Positions 28,813 to 36,635 of a stretch of DNA of 62,193 nucleotides are shown here, one piece after another; position 1 is the first letter of the stretch, and the number at the start of each line of letters is the position of its first letter. The stretch is from Porticoccaceae bacterium. GTDB taxonomy: Bacteria; Pseudomonadota; Gammaproteobacteria; Pseudomonadales; Porticoccaceae. The stretch covers positions 1 through 62,193 of the forward strand of contig BPKH01000009.1 in assembly GCA_026005035.1 (NCBI GenBank), written 5' to 3'. The notes beneath the pieces are model-generated. The model made no database searches. It was not told where the DNA came from and saw only the letters and a program-made list of their open reading frames with translations. The translations under genes and the position numbers were made by a program.

Positions 28813-29766
28813 ATGGGTCTGGGGGAGTGGCGCTTCGACGGCCAGGTGGTGGCCATCACCGGCGCCGGCGGCAACCCCGGCATCGGGCGCGCCGCCGCCC
28901 TCTACCTGGCGGCCCGGGGCGCGCGCCTGGTGATCAACGACGTCGCTCGCCTGCCCGAAGCCCTGGGCTACGATCAGCCGCCCGACGCGGCGGCGGTGGT
29001 GGCGGAGATCCGCGCCGCGGGCGGGGAGGCGGTGGCCTGTGTGGCCTCGGTGGCCGAGCCCGGCGGCGGGCGGGCGGTGGTGGAGTGCGCACTCGACCAC
29101 TACGGCCGCCTCGACGCGGTGGTCAACAACGCCGGCCTCTGTCCCGTGGTCTCCTTTGCCGAGATGACCCCCGCCGACTTCCGCCACACCCTGGAGGTCA
29201 ACCTGTTCGGGGCGGTTCGGGTCTGTCGCGCCGCCTGGCCCCATCTGGGCGCCCTGGGGGGGCGGATCGTCAACGTCGGATCCGGCTCCATGGCCGGTTA
29301 CGCCTGGCAGTCGGCCTATGCCGCCGCCAAGGGCGCGCTCTTTTCCTTCACGCGGGTGCTCGCCGTGGAAGGGCGGGAACGAGGGGTGCGGGCGAACCTG
29401 CTGTTGCCGGCCGCCCTCACGCGCATGGTGTACGCCGTCCAGGAACCCGATTCCCCCTTTATCGCCCAGGCCCGGGGCCGCCTCACCCCCGAGGGGGTGG
29501 CGCCGGTGGCGGCCTTTCTCGCCCACGCCGCGGTGCCCTTTAGCGGCGAGTGCCTGGAAGTTCGCGGCCGCCGCGTGGCCCGCTGGTACTGGGCGCGCAC
29601 CCCGGGGGCGGAGGACGACTGGGATCCCGAGCGGCTCGCGTCCCGCTGGCCGGAGATCGCCGCCGGCGCCGCGTCCGGAGAGGTGCGCAGCGACGAGGTC
29701 GACCCCCGCCGCTGGCACCCGCGCCCCTATCGGCCCTTCACCCCAGATTCCGGCGGCGAGGACTGA
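28813..29766 (+). CDS. SDR family NAD(P)-dependent oxidoreductase, MFE-2-like (second)
   Basis: This 317-residue SDR has TGAGGNPGIG for cofactor binding, NNAGLCPVVSF and a normal active site (GSGSMAGYAWQSAYAAAKG). Its block AAVVAEIRAAGGEAVACVASVA nearly repeats that of the SDR at 24252, so the two are paralogues. It is the last gene of the run, 11 bp after the ligase, and converges on the TonB receptor with a 6-bp gap. A C-terminal extension of about 60 residues follows the SDR core. Confidence 0.86.
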   Translation: MGLGEWRFDGQVVAITGAGGNPGIGRAAALYLAARGARLVINDVARLPEALGYDQPPDAAAVVAEIRAAGGEAVACVASVAEPGGGRAVVECALDHYGRLDAVVNNAGLCPVVSFAEMTPADFRHTLEVNLFGAVRVCRAAWPHLGALGGRIVNVGSGSMAGYAWQSAYAAAKGALFSFTRVLAVEGRERGVRANLLLPAALTRMVYAVQEPDSPFIAQARGRLTPEGVAPVAAFLAHAAVPFSGECLEVRGRRVARWYWARTPGAEDDWDPERLASRWPEIAAGAASGEVRSDEVDPRRWHPRPYRPFTPDSGGED

Positions 29767-29772
29767 GCGCCG

Positions 29773-32088
29773 TCACAACCGCAGGTCCAGCGACAGCCCC
29801 CAGCTGGCCGGCGCGCTCCAGGTATTGGCGATGCCCAGGGTGTTGAACAGCACCTGGGTGCGATAGCGCTGGTCGGTGACGTTGTCGCCGAACAGTGCCA
29901 GGGTCAGGCGCTCGTCCGGCGAGGTCCAGGCGGCGCGCAGGCTGAGGACCTCGTAGGCGTCCTCCTCGAACTGCTCCGAGGCGTCGAAGTAGAAGTCGGA
30001 GGTGTAGTAGAGGTTGCCGGACAGGGTCAGGCTGCCCCCCGCCACGTCGGGAAGGGTCCAGGCGGCGCCCAGGTTGCCGGTGAAATCGGGGGCGCGCTGC
30101 ATCTCGTTGCCCGAGGCGTCGGCGGTGATCTGGGCCAGCGCCCCGGGGCCGAATCCGCCGAGCGCCTGGGGAATGCAACCGATGGCGGTGCCCACCGGCG
30201 CCGTGGGGTCGCAGTAGGTGTAAAAGGGGGCGTTGGGAAAGTCGTCGTACTCGGCCTGGGTCCAGGCCGCCCCGCCCCAGAGGCTCACGCCCTCGAGGGG
30301 CTGCCAGCGCCCCTGGAGCTCGAGGCCCCAGATCTCCGCCGAGGCGGCGTTGCGGATCTGGGCCGCGCCGTTTTGGAAGCTGGAAAACTGCAGGTCCTGG
30401 TAGTCGTAGTAGAACGCGGCCGCATCGAACCCCAGATCGCCCCGATCGAACTTGAAGCCCAGCTCGAAGGCGTCGATCTCTTCCGGGTCCACCGGCTTTT
30501 GCGATTGCCCGCCGACGTTGAGGATCCCCGCCTTGTAGCCCCGCGCCCAGGAGGCGTAGACGTTGGCGGCGTCGGTGAGGGCGTAGCGCACCACCAAGCG
30601 GGGGGTGAAGCTGTCGTCCTCCAGGTCGTCCACCGGGATCTTGGATCCCGGCGGCGTGACCGCGGGGTCGATAGGGACGATCTCGCCGTGGCGCCCCTCG
30701 TAGAAGGTGTTGGTGAAATTGGTGGTGAAGTAGGCGTCCAAGACCTCGTCGCGGCTCATTCGGGCGCCCGCGGTGAGGAAGAGCCGCTGGGAGAGCGCCC
30801 AGGTGAAATCGCCGAACAGGGCGTAGGAGGTGGTGGTGGTGCTCGAGCTGGTCCAGGGGAGGAAGGGTCCGCCGCCGAAGGAGGCGTCCACGTCCCAGGT
30901 GTCCTCGATCCGGTAGAAGAGCGCCCCGGCGGTCCAGGTCAGAGGGCCATCGCCTTGGGAGTTGAGCAGAAATTCCTGGGAGATCGTCTCGTCGTCCACG
31001 TCGATGGAGATGTTGAAAAAGGGCAGCGCGGTGGCGTCGAGATCGACCCAATAGGGAGTGTCGTCTTCCCGGTACTGGGTGTAGGAGGTGAGCTCGGCGA
31101 AGCCCAGGTCCCACTTGAGGGTGGCCTGGAAGGTATTGGACTTGGCCTCGAAACCGAGCCGGTCGCCCGTGCGGATGCGGTCCGGGTCGGTCTCGTAGCT
31201 GCCGGGCGGGGCGTAGAAGTAGACGAGGGGCGTGCCCCGGGAGTCGGAGCGGCCGTAGAAGGCACGCCCCTCGGGGGAGAGCGCGGCGAAGAAGCGCGCC
31301 GATCCGCCGTCCACGTAGGCGTTGCCGAGGACGCTGGCGGGGTCGTCGATGTCGTCGTGGGCGTAGCGCAAGAGCAGGCTCGCCTCGTCGGAGATCTGCC
31401 AGAGGAGGCCGGTGCGCACCGCCCAGTCCTCGTAGCGGCCCGCCTCGTCGTCCCCGGTGAAGGTGTTTTTCACGAAGCCGTCGCTTTCCTTGTAGAGTGC
31501 CGCCAGGTCCACCGCCACGTGCTCGCCGAGGCCGGTGGTGGCGTAGCTCTGGAGCTTGGTGGTGGCGAAGCGGCCGTAGGAGAGGTGCACCTCGGCGGCG
31601 GGTTCGAAGCTCGGGTCCGGGGTGGTTACCAGGATGGCGCCGCCGGTGGTGTTGCGGCCGAACAGGGTCCCCTGGGGACCCTTGAGCACCTGGACGCTCT
31701 CGACCTCGAAGAGGTCGAAGTTGAAGGTGTAGGGGTTGGCCTGGAAGAAGCCGTCGACATAGATGCCGACGTTGGGCCCCGCCCCGGAGGTGGTGATGGC
31801 GGTGCCGACGCCGCGCACCGTGGGCTGCACCGCCGCGCCCTGGCTGTCGAAGCGCAGCCCCGGCGTCAGTTTGGCGACATCGGTGAGCCGCTCGACGGCG
31901 GCGGTGGCGAGCTGCCTGGGGTCGAGGCGGGTCAGGGAAATGGGCACGTCCACGGCCGCTTCGGCGCGCCGTTGGGCGGTGACCACGATCTCTTCGATGG
32001 CGCTTTCCTGAGCGAGCAGGGGCAGCGTCCAACAGGCCGCGCCCACGGCGAGCGCCAACCGTCGTTTTGTCCAGCGGTCGGTGGTCAT
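29773..32088 (-). CDS. TonB-dependent outer-membrane receptor
   Basis: This 771-residue protein has a signal peptide (MTTDRWTKRRLALAVGAACW...LLAQ), a TonB-box-like segment (EEIVVTAQRR), a plug domain (VERLTDVAKLTPGLRF, VGIYVDGFFQANPY, VESVQVLKGPQGTLFGRNTTGGAI), and a 22-strand barrel ending in the outer-membrane signature ...WGLSLDLRL. Receptors of this subtype often accompany clusters for hydrophobic or aromatic substrates in proteobacteria rather than siderophore loci (family knowledge). It converges on the SDR cluster and is the probable uptake route for its substrate (inference). GGAGGAAG precedes the ATG. Confidence 0.93.
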   Translation of the reverse strand: MTTDRWTKRRLALAVGAACWTLPLLAQESAIEEIVVTAQRRAEAAVDVPISLTRLDPRQLATAAVERLTDVAKLTPGLRFDSQGAAVQPTVRGVGTAITTSGAGPNVGIYVDGFFQANPYTFNFDLFEVESVQVLKGPQGTLFGRNTTGGAILVTTPDPSFEPAAEVHLSYGRFATTKLQSYATTGLGEHVAVDLAALYKESDGFVKNTFTGDDEAGRYEDWAVRTGLLWQISDEASLLLRYAHDDIDDPASVLGNAYVDGGSARFFAALSPEGRAFYGRSDSRGTPLVYFYAPPGSYETDPDRIRTGDRLGFEAKSNTFQATLKWDLGFAELTSYTQYREDDTPYWVDLDATALPFFNISIDVDDETISQEFLLNSQGDGPLTWTAGALFYRIEDTWDVDASFGGGPFLPWTSSSTTTTSYALFGDFTWALSQRLFLTAGARMSRDEVLDAYFTTNFTNTFYEGRHGEIVPIDPAVTPPGSKIPVDDLEDDSFTPRLVVRYALTDAANVYASWARGYKAGILNVGGQSQKPVDPEEIDAFELGFKFDRGDLGFDAAAFYYDYQDLQFSSFQNGAAQIRNAASAEIWGLELQGRWQPLEGVSLWGGAAWTQAEYDDFPNAPFYTYCDPTAPVGTAIGCIPQALGGFGPGALAQITADASGNEMQRAPDFTGNLGAAWTLPDVAGGSLTLSGNLYYTSDFYFDASEQFEEDAYEVLSLRAAWTSPDERLTLALFGDNVTDQRYRTQVLFNTLGIANTWSAPASWGLSLDLRL

Positions 32089-32209
32089 GGTGGTCTTCCT
32101 CCCCCTCGTCTGTGGTTGTCGGTGGCGGCATTATAGGAAGGGCGTGGCGGAGGGGGATAGGGAAAGGGCGCAGCCGGTGGATCCCGGCGCGCAATGCCGA
32201 GGAGGTGGA

Positions 32210-32866
32210 GTGGAGCGGGTTGCCGACGAACGGTGGTTGGAGCGGACCGTCCCGATGGCTGAGGTGGCGGCGGGACTCGAGGGGCTCGGCTACGCCCTGG
32301 TGGAGGGGTTCCTCACCGCCGACGAAGTGGCCGCCCTGCGCGCGCGGGCCGCAGCCCGGCGCGGCGCCTTCGTCCCCGCCGCGGTGGGGCGGGGTCCGGC
32401 TGCGCGGCGTGACCGGCGCCTGCGCGGCGATCGGATCTGCTGGCTCGACTCCGCCCACCCGGTGGAGCGGGCTTGGCTGGCCCGGATGGAGGCGGTGCGC
32501 TTGGCGCTCAACCGGCGGCTTTTACTGGGGCTTTTCGAGTACGAGGGCCACTTCGCCGCCTATCCGCCGGGAGCCCGCTACGCGCGCCACCTGGACAGCC
32601 TGCGGGGGGGAGCGCAACCGCCTGGTGAGCGCGGTGTGCTATCTGAACCCGCCCGACTGGGCCGCCACCGACGGCGGCGAGCTCGTCCTCTACCCGCCGG
32701 GGGGGTGTGGCCGTGTCCGTCCCGCCCCGGGGGTGGCTGCCTGGTGCTCTTCCTCAGCGAGGAGATCCCCCACGAGGTGCGCCCCGCGCGGCGGGAGCGG
32801 CTGTCCATTGCCGGCTGGTTCCGGGTCAACGGCAGCACGGCGGGGCGGGTCGACCCGCCGCGCTGA
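32210..32866 (+). CDS. 2OG-Fe(II) oxygenase, prolyl-4-hydroxylase-like (frameshifted)
   Basis: This is a double-stranded beta-helix dioxygenase using Fe(II) and 2-oxoglutarate. It contains LGYALVEGFLTADEVAALRA, the Fe ligands His and Asp in YARHLDSLRG, then in other frames NRLVSAVCYLNPPDWAATDGG, ELVLYPPGG and VAVSVPPRGG, and back in the first frame the distal His in EEIPHEV and the 2OG-binding Arg in RERLSIAGWF. Three extra-base steps (about 32610, 32705, 32740), all near G-runs, account for the breaks. The start is GTG 32210 with GGAGG 5 bases upstream. Substrate unknown. It converges on the peroxiredoxin gene. Confidence 0.72.
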   Translation: MERVADERWLERTVPMAEVAAGLEGLGYALVEGFLTADEVAALRARAAARRGAFVPAAVGRGPAARRDRRLRGDRICWLDSAHPVERAWLARMEAVRLALNRRLLLGLFEYEGHFAAYPPGARYARHLDSLRGGAQPPGERGVLSEPARLGRHRRRRARPLPAGGVWPCPSRPGGGCLVLFLSEEIPHEVRPARRERLSIAGWFRVNGSTAGRVDPPR

Positions 32867-32869
32867 GGT

Positions 32870-33352
32870 TCACAGTTGGCCCAGGATCACCTCGGCGGTG
32901 GACACCTGGATGCCCGCCCCGTCGGGCTCCACGTTGAGCTTCTTGACCACCCCGTCCTCGACGATCATCGAGTAGCGCTTGGAGCGCACCCCGAGACCGT
33001 GGGCGGAGGCGTCCAGCTCCAGGCCGAGGGCCCGGGTGAAGGAGGCGTCGCCGTCGGCGAGCATCAGGATCTTCTCGGCGTTTTGCGCCTTGCCCCAGGC
33101 GTCCATCACCCAGGCGTCGTTGACCGAGACGCAGGCGATGGTGTCCACCCCCTTGGCGAGGATATCGTCGGCGTGGACCACGTAGCCGGGCAGGTGGGCT
33201 TGGGAGCAGCCCGGCGTGAAGGCTCCGGGCACGGCAAACAGCACCACCTTTTTGCCGGCGAAGATCTCATCGGTGGTGATGGGCTTGGGGCCCTCCGGGG
33301 TCATGGTGCGCAAAGTCGCTTGTGGGATGCGGTCGCCTTCTCGGATCGCCAT
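32870..33352 (-). CDS. Peroxiredoxin, Prx5-like
   Basis: This 160-residue atypical peroxiredoxin has FAVPGAFTPGCSQAHLPGYV with the peroxidatic Cys, VSVNDAWVMDAWGKA and RSKRYSMIVEDGVVKKLNVEP. The Prx5/AhpE-like group reduces alkyl hydroperoxides with glutathione, glutaredoxin or thioredoxin. ATG 33352 begins MAIREGDRIPQATLRTM. It follows a phosphodiesterase gene on the same strand with a 41-bp gap. Confidence 0.93.
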   Translation of the reverse strand: MAIREGDRIPQATLRTMTPEGPKPITTDEIFAGKKVVLFAVPGAFTPGCSQAHLPGYVVHADDILAKGVDTIACVSVNDAWVMDAWGKAQNAEKILMLADGDASFTRALGLELDASAHGLGVRSKRYSMIVEDGVVKKLNVEPDGAGIQVSTAEVILGQL

Positions 33353-33393
33353 GGCTCGATTCCTCTCGGCTCGATTGGGGAGGGGACTGGTAC

Positions 33394-34128
33394 TCAGGGC
33401 GCACCTTGCGCCAACGCCGCGCGCAGGGCGCCGATGTCGAAAGTCTCCACCAGATCCGCGCCCCGGTCAAACAGTCGCCGCGCCCGGCGGGCGCAGCCCA
33501 CCTCGTAGACCACCAGTCGCGGGCCGAGGCGGGGCAGGGGGCCGGCCCCGGGTAGGCGCCGTTGGTCGACGAAGGCGAATTCGCACCCCGCCAGCGCCGG
33601 GTCGCCGGGCTCGGGCGGGCGGCGTAGCACCACCCCGACACGCGGCCAGCCGGCGGCCCGGACGCGGGCCGCGAAGGCGGCGGAGAAACTGATGGGCACC
33701 GCCTGGGCGGAGAGGGGCGCCAGGGCGGCGAGCACCGCCGCCAACACCGGCTCCGTGCCGAAGCGCTCCAGGGACTCCTCCTTGACCTCCACGAAGGCGG
33801 TGACCTCGGGCCACTGGGCGAGCAGCGCCGCGAGCGCCGCGAGGCGCGGCAGCCGCTCGCCGCGGAACGCCTCCCCCAGGCGGCCCGGTTCGTGGACCGA
33901 AAGCTCCTCCGCCACCGCGGCGGGCAGATCGAAGATGGAGTCGGGCCGCCCGGCCACCCGCGCCAGATCCGCGTCGTGGAGCAGGACCGGCACGCGGTCG
34001 GCGGTCAGTTGCACGTCCACCTCCAGGTACCGCGCCCCCGCCGCCAGGGCGGCGCGCACCGCGGCGAGGGTGTTTTCCGGGTAGCGGGCGCGGTACCCGC
34101 GGTGGGCCACCAGGCGGTCGGCGAGCAC
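33394..34128 (-). CDS. Glycerophosphodiester phosphodiesterase (GDPD family)
   Basis: This 244-residue TIM-barrel phosphodiesterase hydrolyses glycerophosphodiesters to glycerol-3-phosphate and an alcohol. Motifs seen are VAHRGYRARYPENTLAA (HR and EN catalytic residues), YLEVDVQLTADRVPVLLHDADL, AFVEVKEES and the C-terminal ADLVETFDIGALRAAL. No signal peptide is present, so it is cytoplasmic, as for UgpQ. It starts 5 bp after the stop of the upstream DUF4124 gene. Confidence 0.9.
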   Translation of the reverse strand: MLADRLVAHRGYRARYPENTLAAVRAALAAGARYLEVDVQLTADRVPVLLHDADLARVAGRPDSIFDLPAAVAEELSVHEPGRLGEAFRGERLPRLAALAALLAQWPEVTAFVEVKEESLERFGTEPVLAAVLAALAPLSAQAVPISFSAAFAARVRAAGWPRVGVVLRRPPEPGDPALAGCEFAFVDQRRLPGAGPLPRLGPRLVVYEVGCARRARRLFDRGADLVETFDIGALRAALAQGAP

Positions 34129-34133
34129 GGGCG

Positions 34134-34877
34134 TCAGCGGCCGGCGCGGCGCGCCGGCAAGCGGTCGAGGCCGTCGCCGCTGCGGCGCAGGATCTCGCTG
34201 CCGATGCCGCGGGTGGCCGGCGCGCGCTCCGCCAGCGGCTCCGCGGCGTTGACCGGCCCCGCTTCGCCCAGGGCCTCGCGCACCGCCGGCAGCAGGCGGT
34301 TGAGCCGCTCGGCGAGGCGGGTGTGGCGGTAGGCGGCGCTCTCGAGGAGCTCATCGTCCACCCGCATGACCACCCGCCAGCTGTCTTCCGACTGGTACCA
34401 GCGTAGCAGTTCGGAGGTCTCGACGATGGTCTCGCCGGCCTCCCCCCGCCGGTAGACCCAGATCCTGCCGTAGGCTTCCCGCCAGGCCAGCTGCTCCCGC
34501 GCCGCGAGCCGCTCCAGCAACGGCCACCAGGGCTCGCTCGGCGCGAGGGCCACCTCGCGCCCCTCGAGGCCCACCGGTTCCAGGGGCAGGTCGGCCAAGC
34601 GGCCGATGGCCGCCACCAGCTCCGCCAGGTCGGCCCGCCCGCCGGGCCATTCCAGCAGTCTGTGCGGCGGGACGACGGTGCGCGCCAAGAGGTCCACCTC
34701 CCGCGCCCGCTCGGCCCGGCGGCCCGGCTCCAGCGCGCTCTCGCAGTAGGGGTTGGCGGAGTAGGTGACGGTGCCGTCGGGGGCCGTGCACTTGTAGATG
34801 CCGGAGGAGAGGGCCGCCAAGGGGAGGGCGGCGAGCACTCCGCCGAGGGCGGAAAGGAGCGGCGGTCTGCGGATCAT
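34134..34877 (-). CDS. DUF4124 domain-containing exported protein
   Basis: The function of this 247-residue protein is not known. It has an N-terminal signal (MIRRPPLLSALGGVLAALPLAALS) and then SSGIYKCTAPDGTVTYSANPYC, the DUF4124 pattern, including a conserved Cys pair. The rest is Arg/Glu/Leu-rich and shows no motif I can name. It should be periplasmic. It heads a minus-strand group with the GDPD and peroxiredoxin genes and is divergent from xdhC. Confidence 0.78.
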   Translation of the reverse strand: MIRRPPLLSALGGVLAALPLAALSSGIYKCTAPDGTVTYSANPYCESALEPGRRAERAREVDLLARTVVPPHRLLEWPGGRADLAELVAAIGRLADLPLEPVGLEGREVALAPSEPWWPLLERLAAREQLAWREAYGRIWVYRRGEAGETIVETSELLRWYQSEDSWRVVMRVDDELLESAAYRHTRLAERLNRLLPAVREALGEAGPVNAAEPLAERAPATRGIGSEILRRSGDGLDRLPARRAGR

Positions 34878-34937
34878 GGGCGCGGACGGGCGTGCGGGAG
34901 TGGTATTGTAGTCCCCCCGCTAGGGGTGGGAACAAGG

Positions 34938-35969
34938 GTGATCGAGCACTCCCAAAACAGCCTCTACGCGCTGCTCGGCGCGTTGCTGGACGGGGCGGCG
35001 GACGAGCCCTGGGTGGCGGCCTGGGTGGTTGCCAAGGAGCGCTCCAGCTACCGCCGCCCGGGGGCGCTGATGCTCGTCTCGCCCCTGGGGCGCACTCTGG
35101 GGCTGGTGAGCGGCGGCTGCCTGGAGGCGGACGTGGCGCTGCGCGCACGGCGCGCCCTCGAGTTCGGCCGCGCCGAGTACGTGGTCTACGACAGCGCCGA
35201 GGAGGGCAACATCGCCGCCGAACTGGGCCTCGGCTGCAACGGGCGGGTCGGGGTGCTGGTGGAGCCGGTGGGCCCCGTCCAGCGCCGCCTGCTCGCGTGC
35301 TTGCGCCAGCGCATGGCGGCGGGTGAGGCGAGCGTCCTCATCTGGCGCATCGACCCGCGGGGCGGCACCGGCGCCCTCGCCGCCCTCGCCGACCCCGCGC
35401 TTGCAGTCCTGGAAGCTGCCGAGGCGCCGCCCGACCTGGCCCCGCCCGCCGACCGGCACGAATTGGTGGAACGGGACGGCCAGCTCTACTCCCTGGTGCG
35501 GATTTTGCCGCCGGTGCGCCTGTTGGTGGCGGGCGGGGGGATCGACGCCCGCCCCCTCGTCGCCTTTGCAGCCGCCCTGGGTTGGCGGGTGGCGGTGGCC
35601 GACCACCGCACCATCTACGCCCGTCCCGCCGACTTTCCCGGCGCCGAGTGGATCCTGCGCGCGCCCCCAGAGGAGGCCGAGCTGCCGCCCTGCGACGCCG
35701 CCTGCGTGATGACCCACAACCTGGACCTGGACGCCCGCTGGATCGCCCGCCTGCGCCGCGTCGCGGGCCTTCGTTACCTGGGGCTGTTGGGACCCGTCGA
35801 GCGGCGGCGGGAGGTGTTGGCCCGGGCCGGCATCGCGCCGGGCGACCCCTGGGCCGAGGGGGTGCGCGGGCCCATGGGATTGCACATCGGGGGCGAGTTG
35901 CCCGAGTCCGTCGCCCTGTCCACCCTGGCCGAGTGCCACCGGGAATTGGCCGCCGTGGGCCTTCTGTGA
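34938..35969 (+). CDS. xdhC: XdhC family molybdenum-enzyme maturation protein
   Basis: This 343-residue XdhC/CoxI-type protein contains WVVAKERSSYRRPGALMLVSPLG, the conserved segment GLVSGGCLEADVALRARRAL, LGLGCNGRVGVLVEP, then a Rossmann-like XdhC_C domain with VRLLVAGGGIDARPLVAFAAALGWRVAVADHR and VMTHNLDLDARWI. XdhC binds and sulfurates molybdenum cofactor for xanthine dehydrogenase-type hydroxylases. GTG 34938 is used; GTG 34926 is an in-frame alternative. It overlaps mocA by 4 bp. No molybdenum hydroxylase gene lies in the window. Confidence 0.9.
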   Translation: MIEHSQNSLYALLGALLDGAADEPWVAAWVVAKERSSYRRPGALMLVSPLGRTLGLVSGGCLEADVALRARRALEFGRAEYVVYDSAEEGNIAAELGLGCNGRVGVLVEPVGPVQRRLLACLRQRMAAGEASVLIWRIDPRGGTGALAALADPALAVLEAAEAPPDLAPPADRHELVERDGQLYSLVRILPPVRLLVAGGGIDARPLVAFAAALGWRVAVADHRTIYARPADFPGAEWILRAPPEEAELPPCDAACVMTHNLDLDARWIARLRRVAGLRYLGLLGPVERRREVLARAGIAPGDPWAEGVRGPMGLHIGGELPESVALSTLAECHRELAAVGLL

Positions 35970-36550
35970 CCGCCGAGCTGCGCATAGCGGTGCTCGCCGC
36001 CGGCGCCGGCCGGCGGTTCGGAGGTGTCAAGTTGCTCGCCCCCCTGGCGGGGCGGCCCCTGCTGGCCTGGGCTCTGGATGCCGCGCGCGCCCAGCGCAAC
36101 GCCCGGGTGGCGCTGGTGGTGGGCTGTCGGGCGAAGGAGGTGACAGCGGCGGTGGACCTCGCCGGGGTGGAAGTGGTGCCGAACCCCCACTGGCGGGAGG
36201 GGATCGCCTCGTCCATTCGCTGCGCCGTCGCTTCGCTGTCGCCCGGGGAGGTGGGCCTGCTCTTCCTCGGCGGCGACCAGCCCCTGGTGGGGGCGGCGGG
36301 TCTCGCCGCTCTCATCGCCCGCTGGGCGGCGCGTCCCGATCGGCCGGCAGCGGCCCGCTACTGCGGCGTGCTCGGCCTGCCGGCGCTCTTTCCCCGGGCA
36401 CAGCTGCCGGCCCTTCAAGGGCTTGCCGGCGACCGCGGGGCGCGCCGGCTCCTCGCCGGCGCCACTCCCTGCGATCTGCCGCTGGCCGCGTTGGACGTGG
36501 ACACCCCCGAGGACCTGGAGCGCGCCGAACGCTTTCTGCGCTCGCTGTAA
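35966..36550 (+). CDS. mocA: Molybdenum cofactor cytidylyltransferase-like protein (MocA family)
   Basis: This 194-residue nucleotidyltransferase begins IAVLAAGAGRRFGGVKLLAPLAGRPLL, the NTP_transf_3 loop, then has NPHWREGIASSIRCAVASL, LFLGGDQPLV and LDVDTPEDLERAERF. It would transfer CMP to Mo-molybdopterin for XDH-type enzymes. The GTGA overlap with xdhC indicates coupled translation. Its TAA lies inside the LacI-type palindrome at 36546-36559. Confidence 0.88.
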   Translation: MTAELRIAVLAAGAGRRFGGVKLLAPLAGRPLLAWALDAARAQRNARVALVVGCRAKEVTAAVDLAGVEVVPNPHWREGIASSIRCAVASLSPGEVGLLFLGGDQPLVGAAGLAALIARWAARPDRPAAARYCGVLGLPALFPRAQLPALQGLAGDRGARRLLAGATPCDLPLAALDVDTPEDLERAERFLRSL

Positions 36551-36559
36551 ACGTTTACA
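36546..36559. promoter_or_regulatory. LacI-family-type operator, TGTAAACGTTTACA
   Basis: This perfect 14-bp palindrome with central CG matches the general LacI/GalR-family operator form (the CcpA cre consensus also fits it). It stands 76 bp upstream of the edd start and overlaps the mocA stop codon. It is AT-rich within very GC-rich surroundings. It likely controls the edd-to-glgA gene run. No LacI-family gene is present in the window. Confidence 0.75.
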
Positions 36560-36635
36560 ATCATGAGCGGCGGCCGCCGCATTCGGCTCCGGTGGGGCTT
36601 ACAATGGGACCGCCGACGCAAGGAGGGGTAGAGCC

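Noticed and set aside
30373-32136. Long plus-strand open frame antisense to the TonB-dependent receptor
   Set aside because: Low-complexity Gly/Val/Glu translation without motifs; the receptor on the minus strand has a signal peptide, plug and barrel end.
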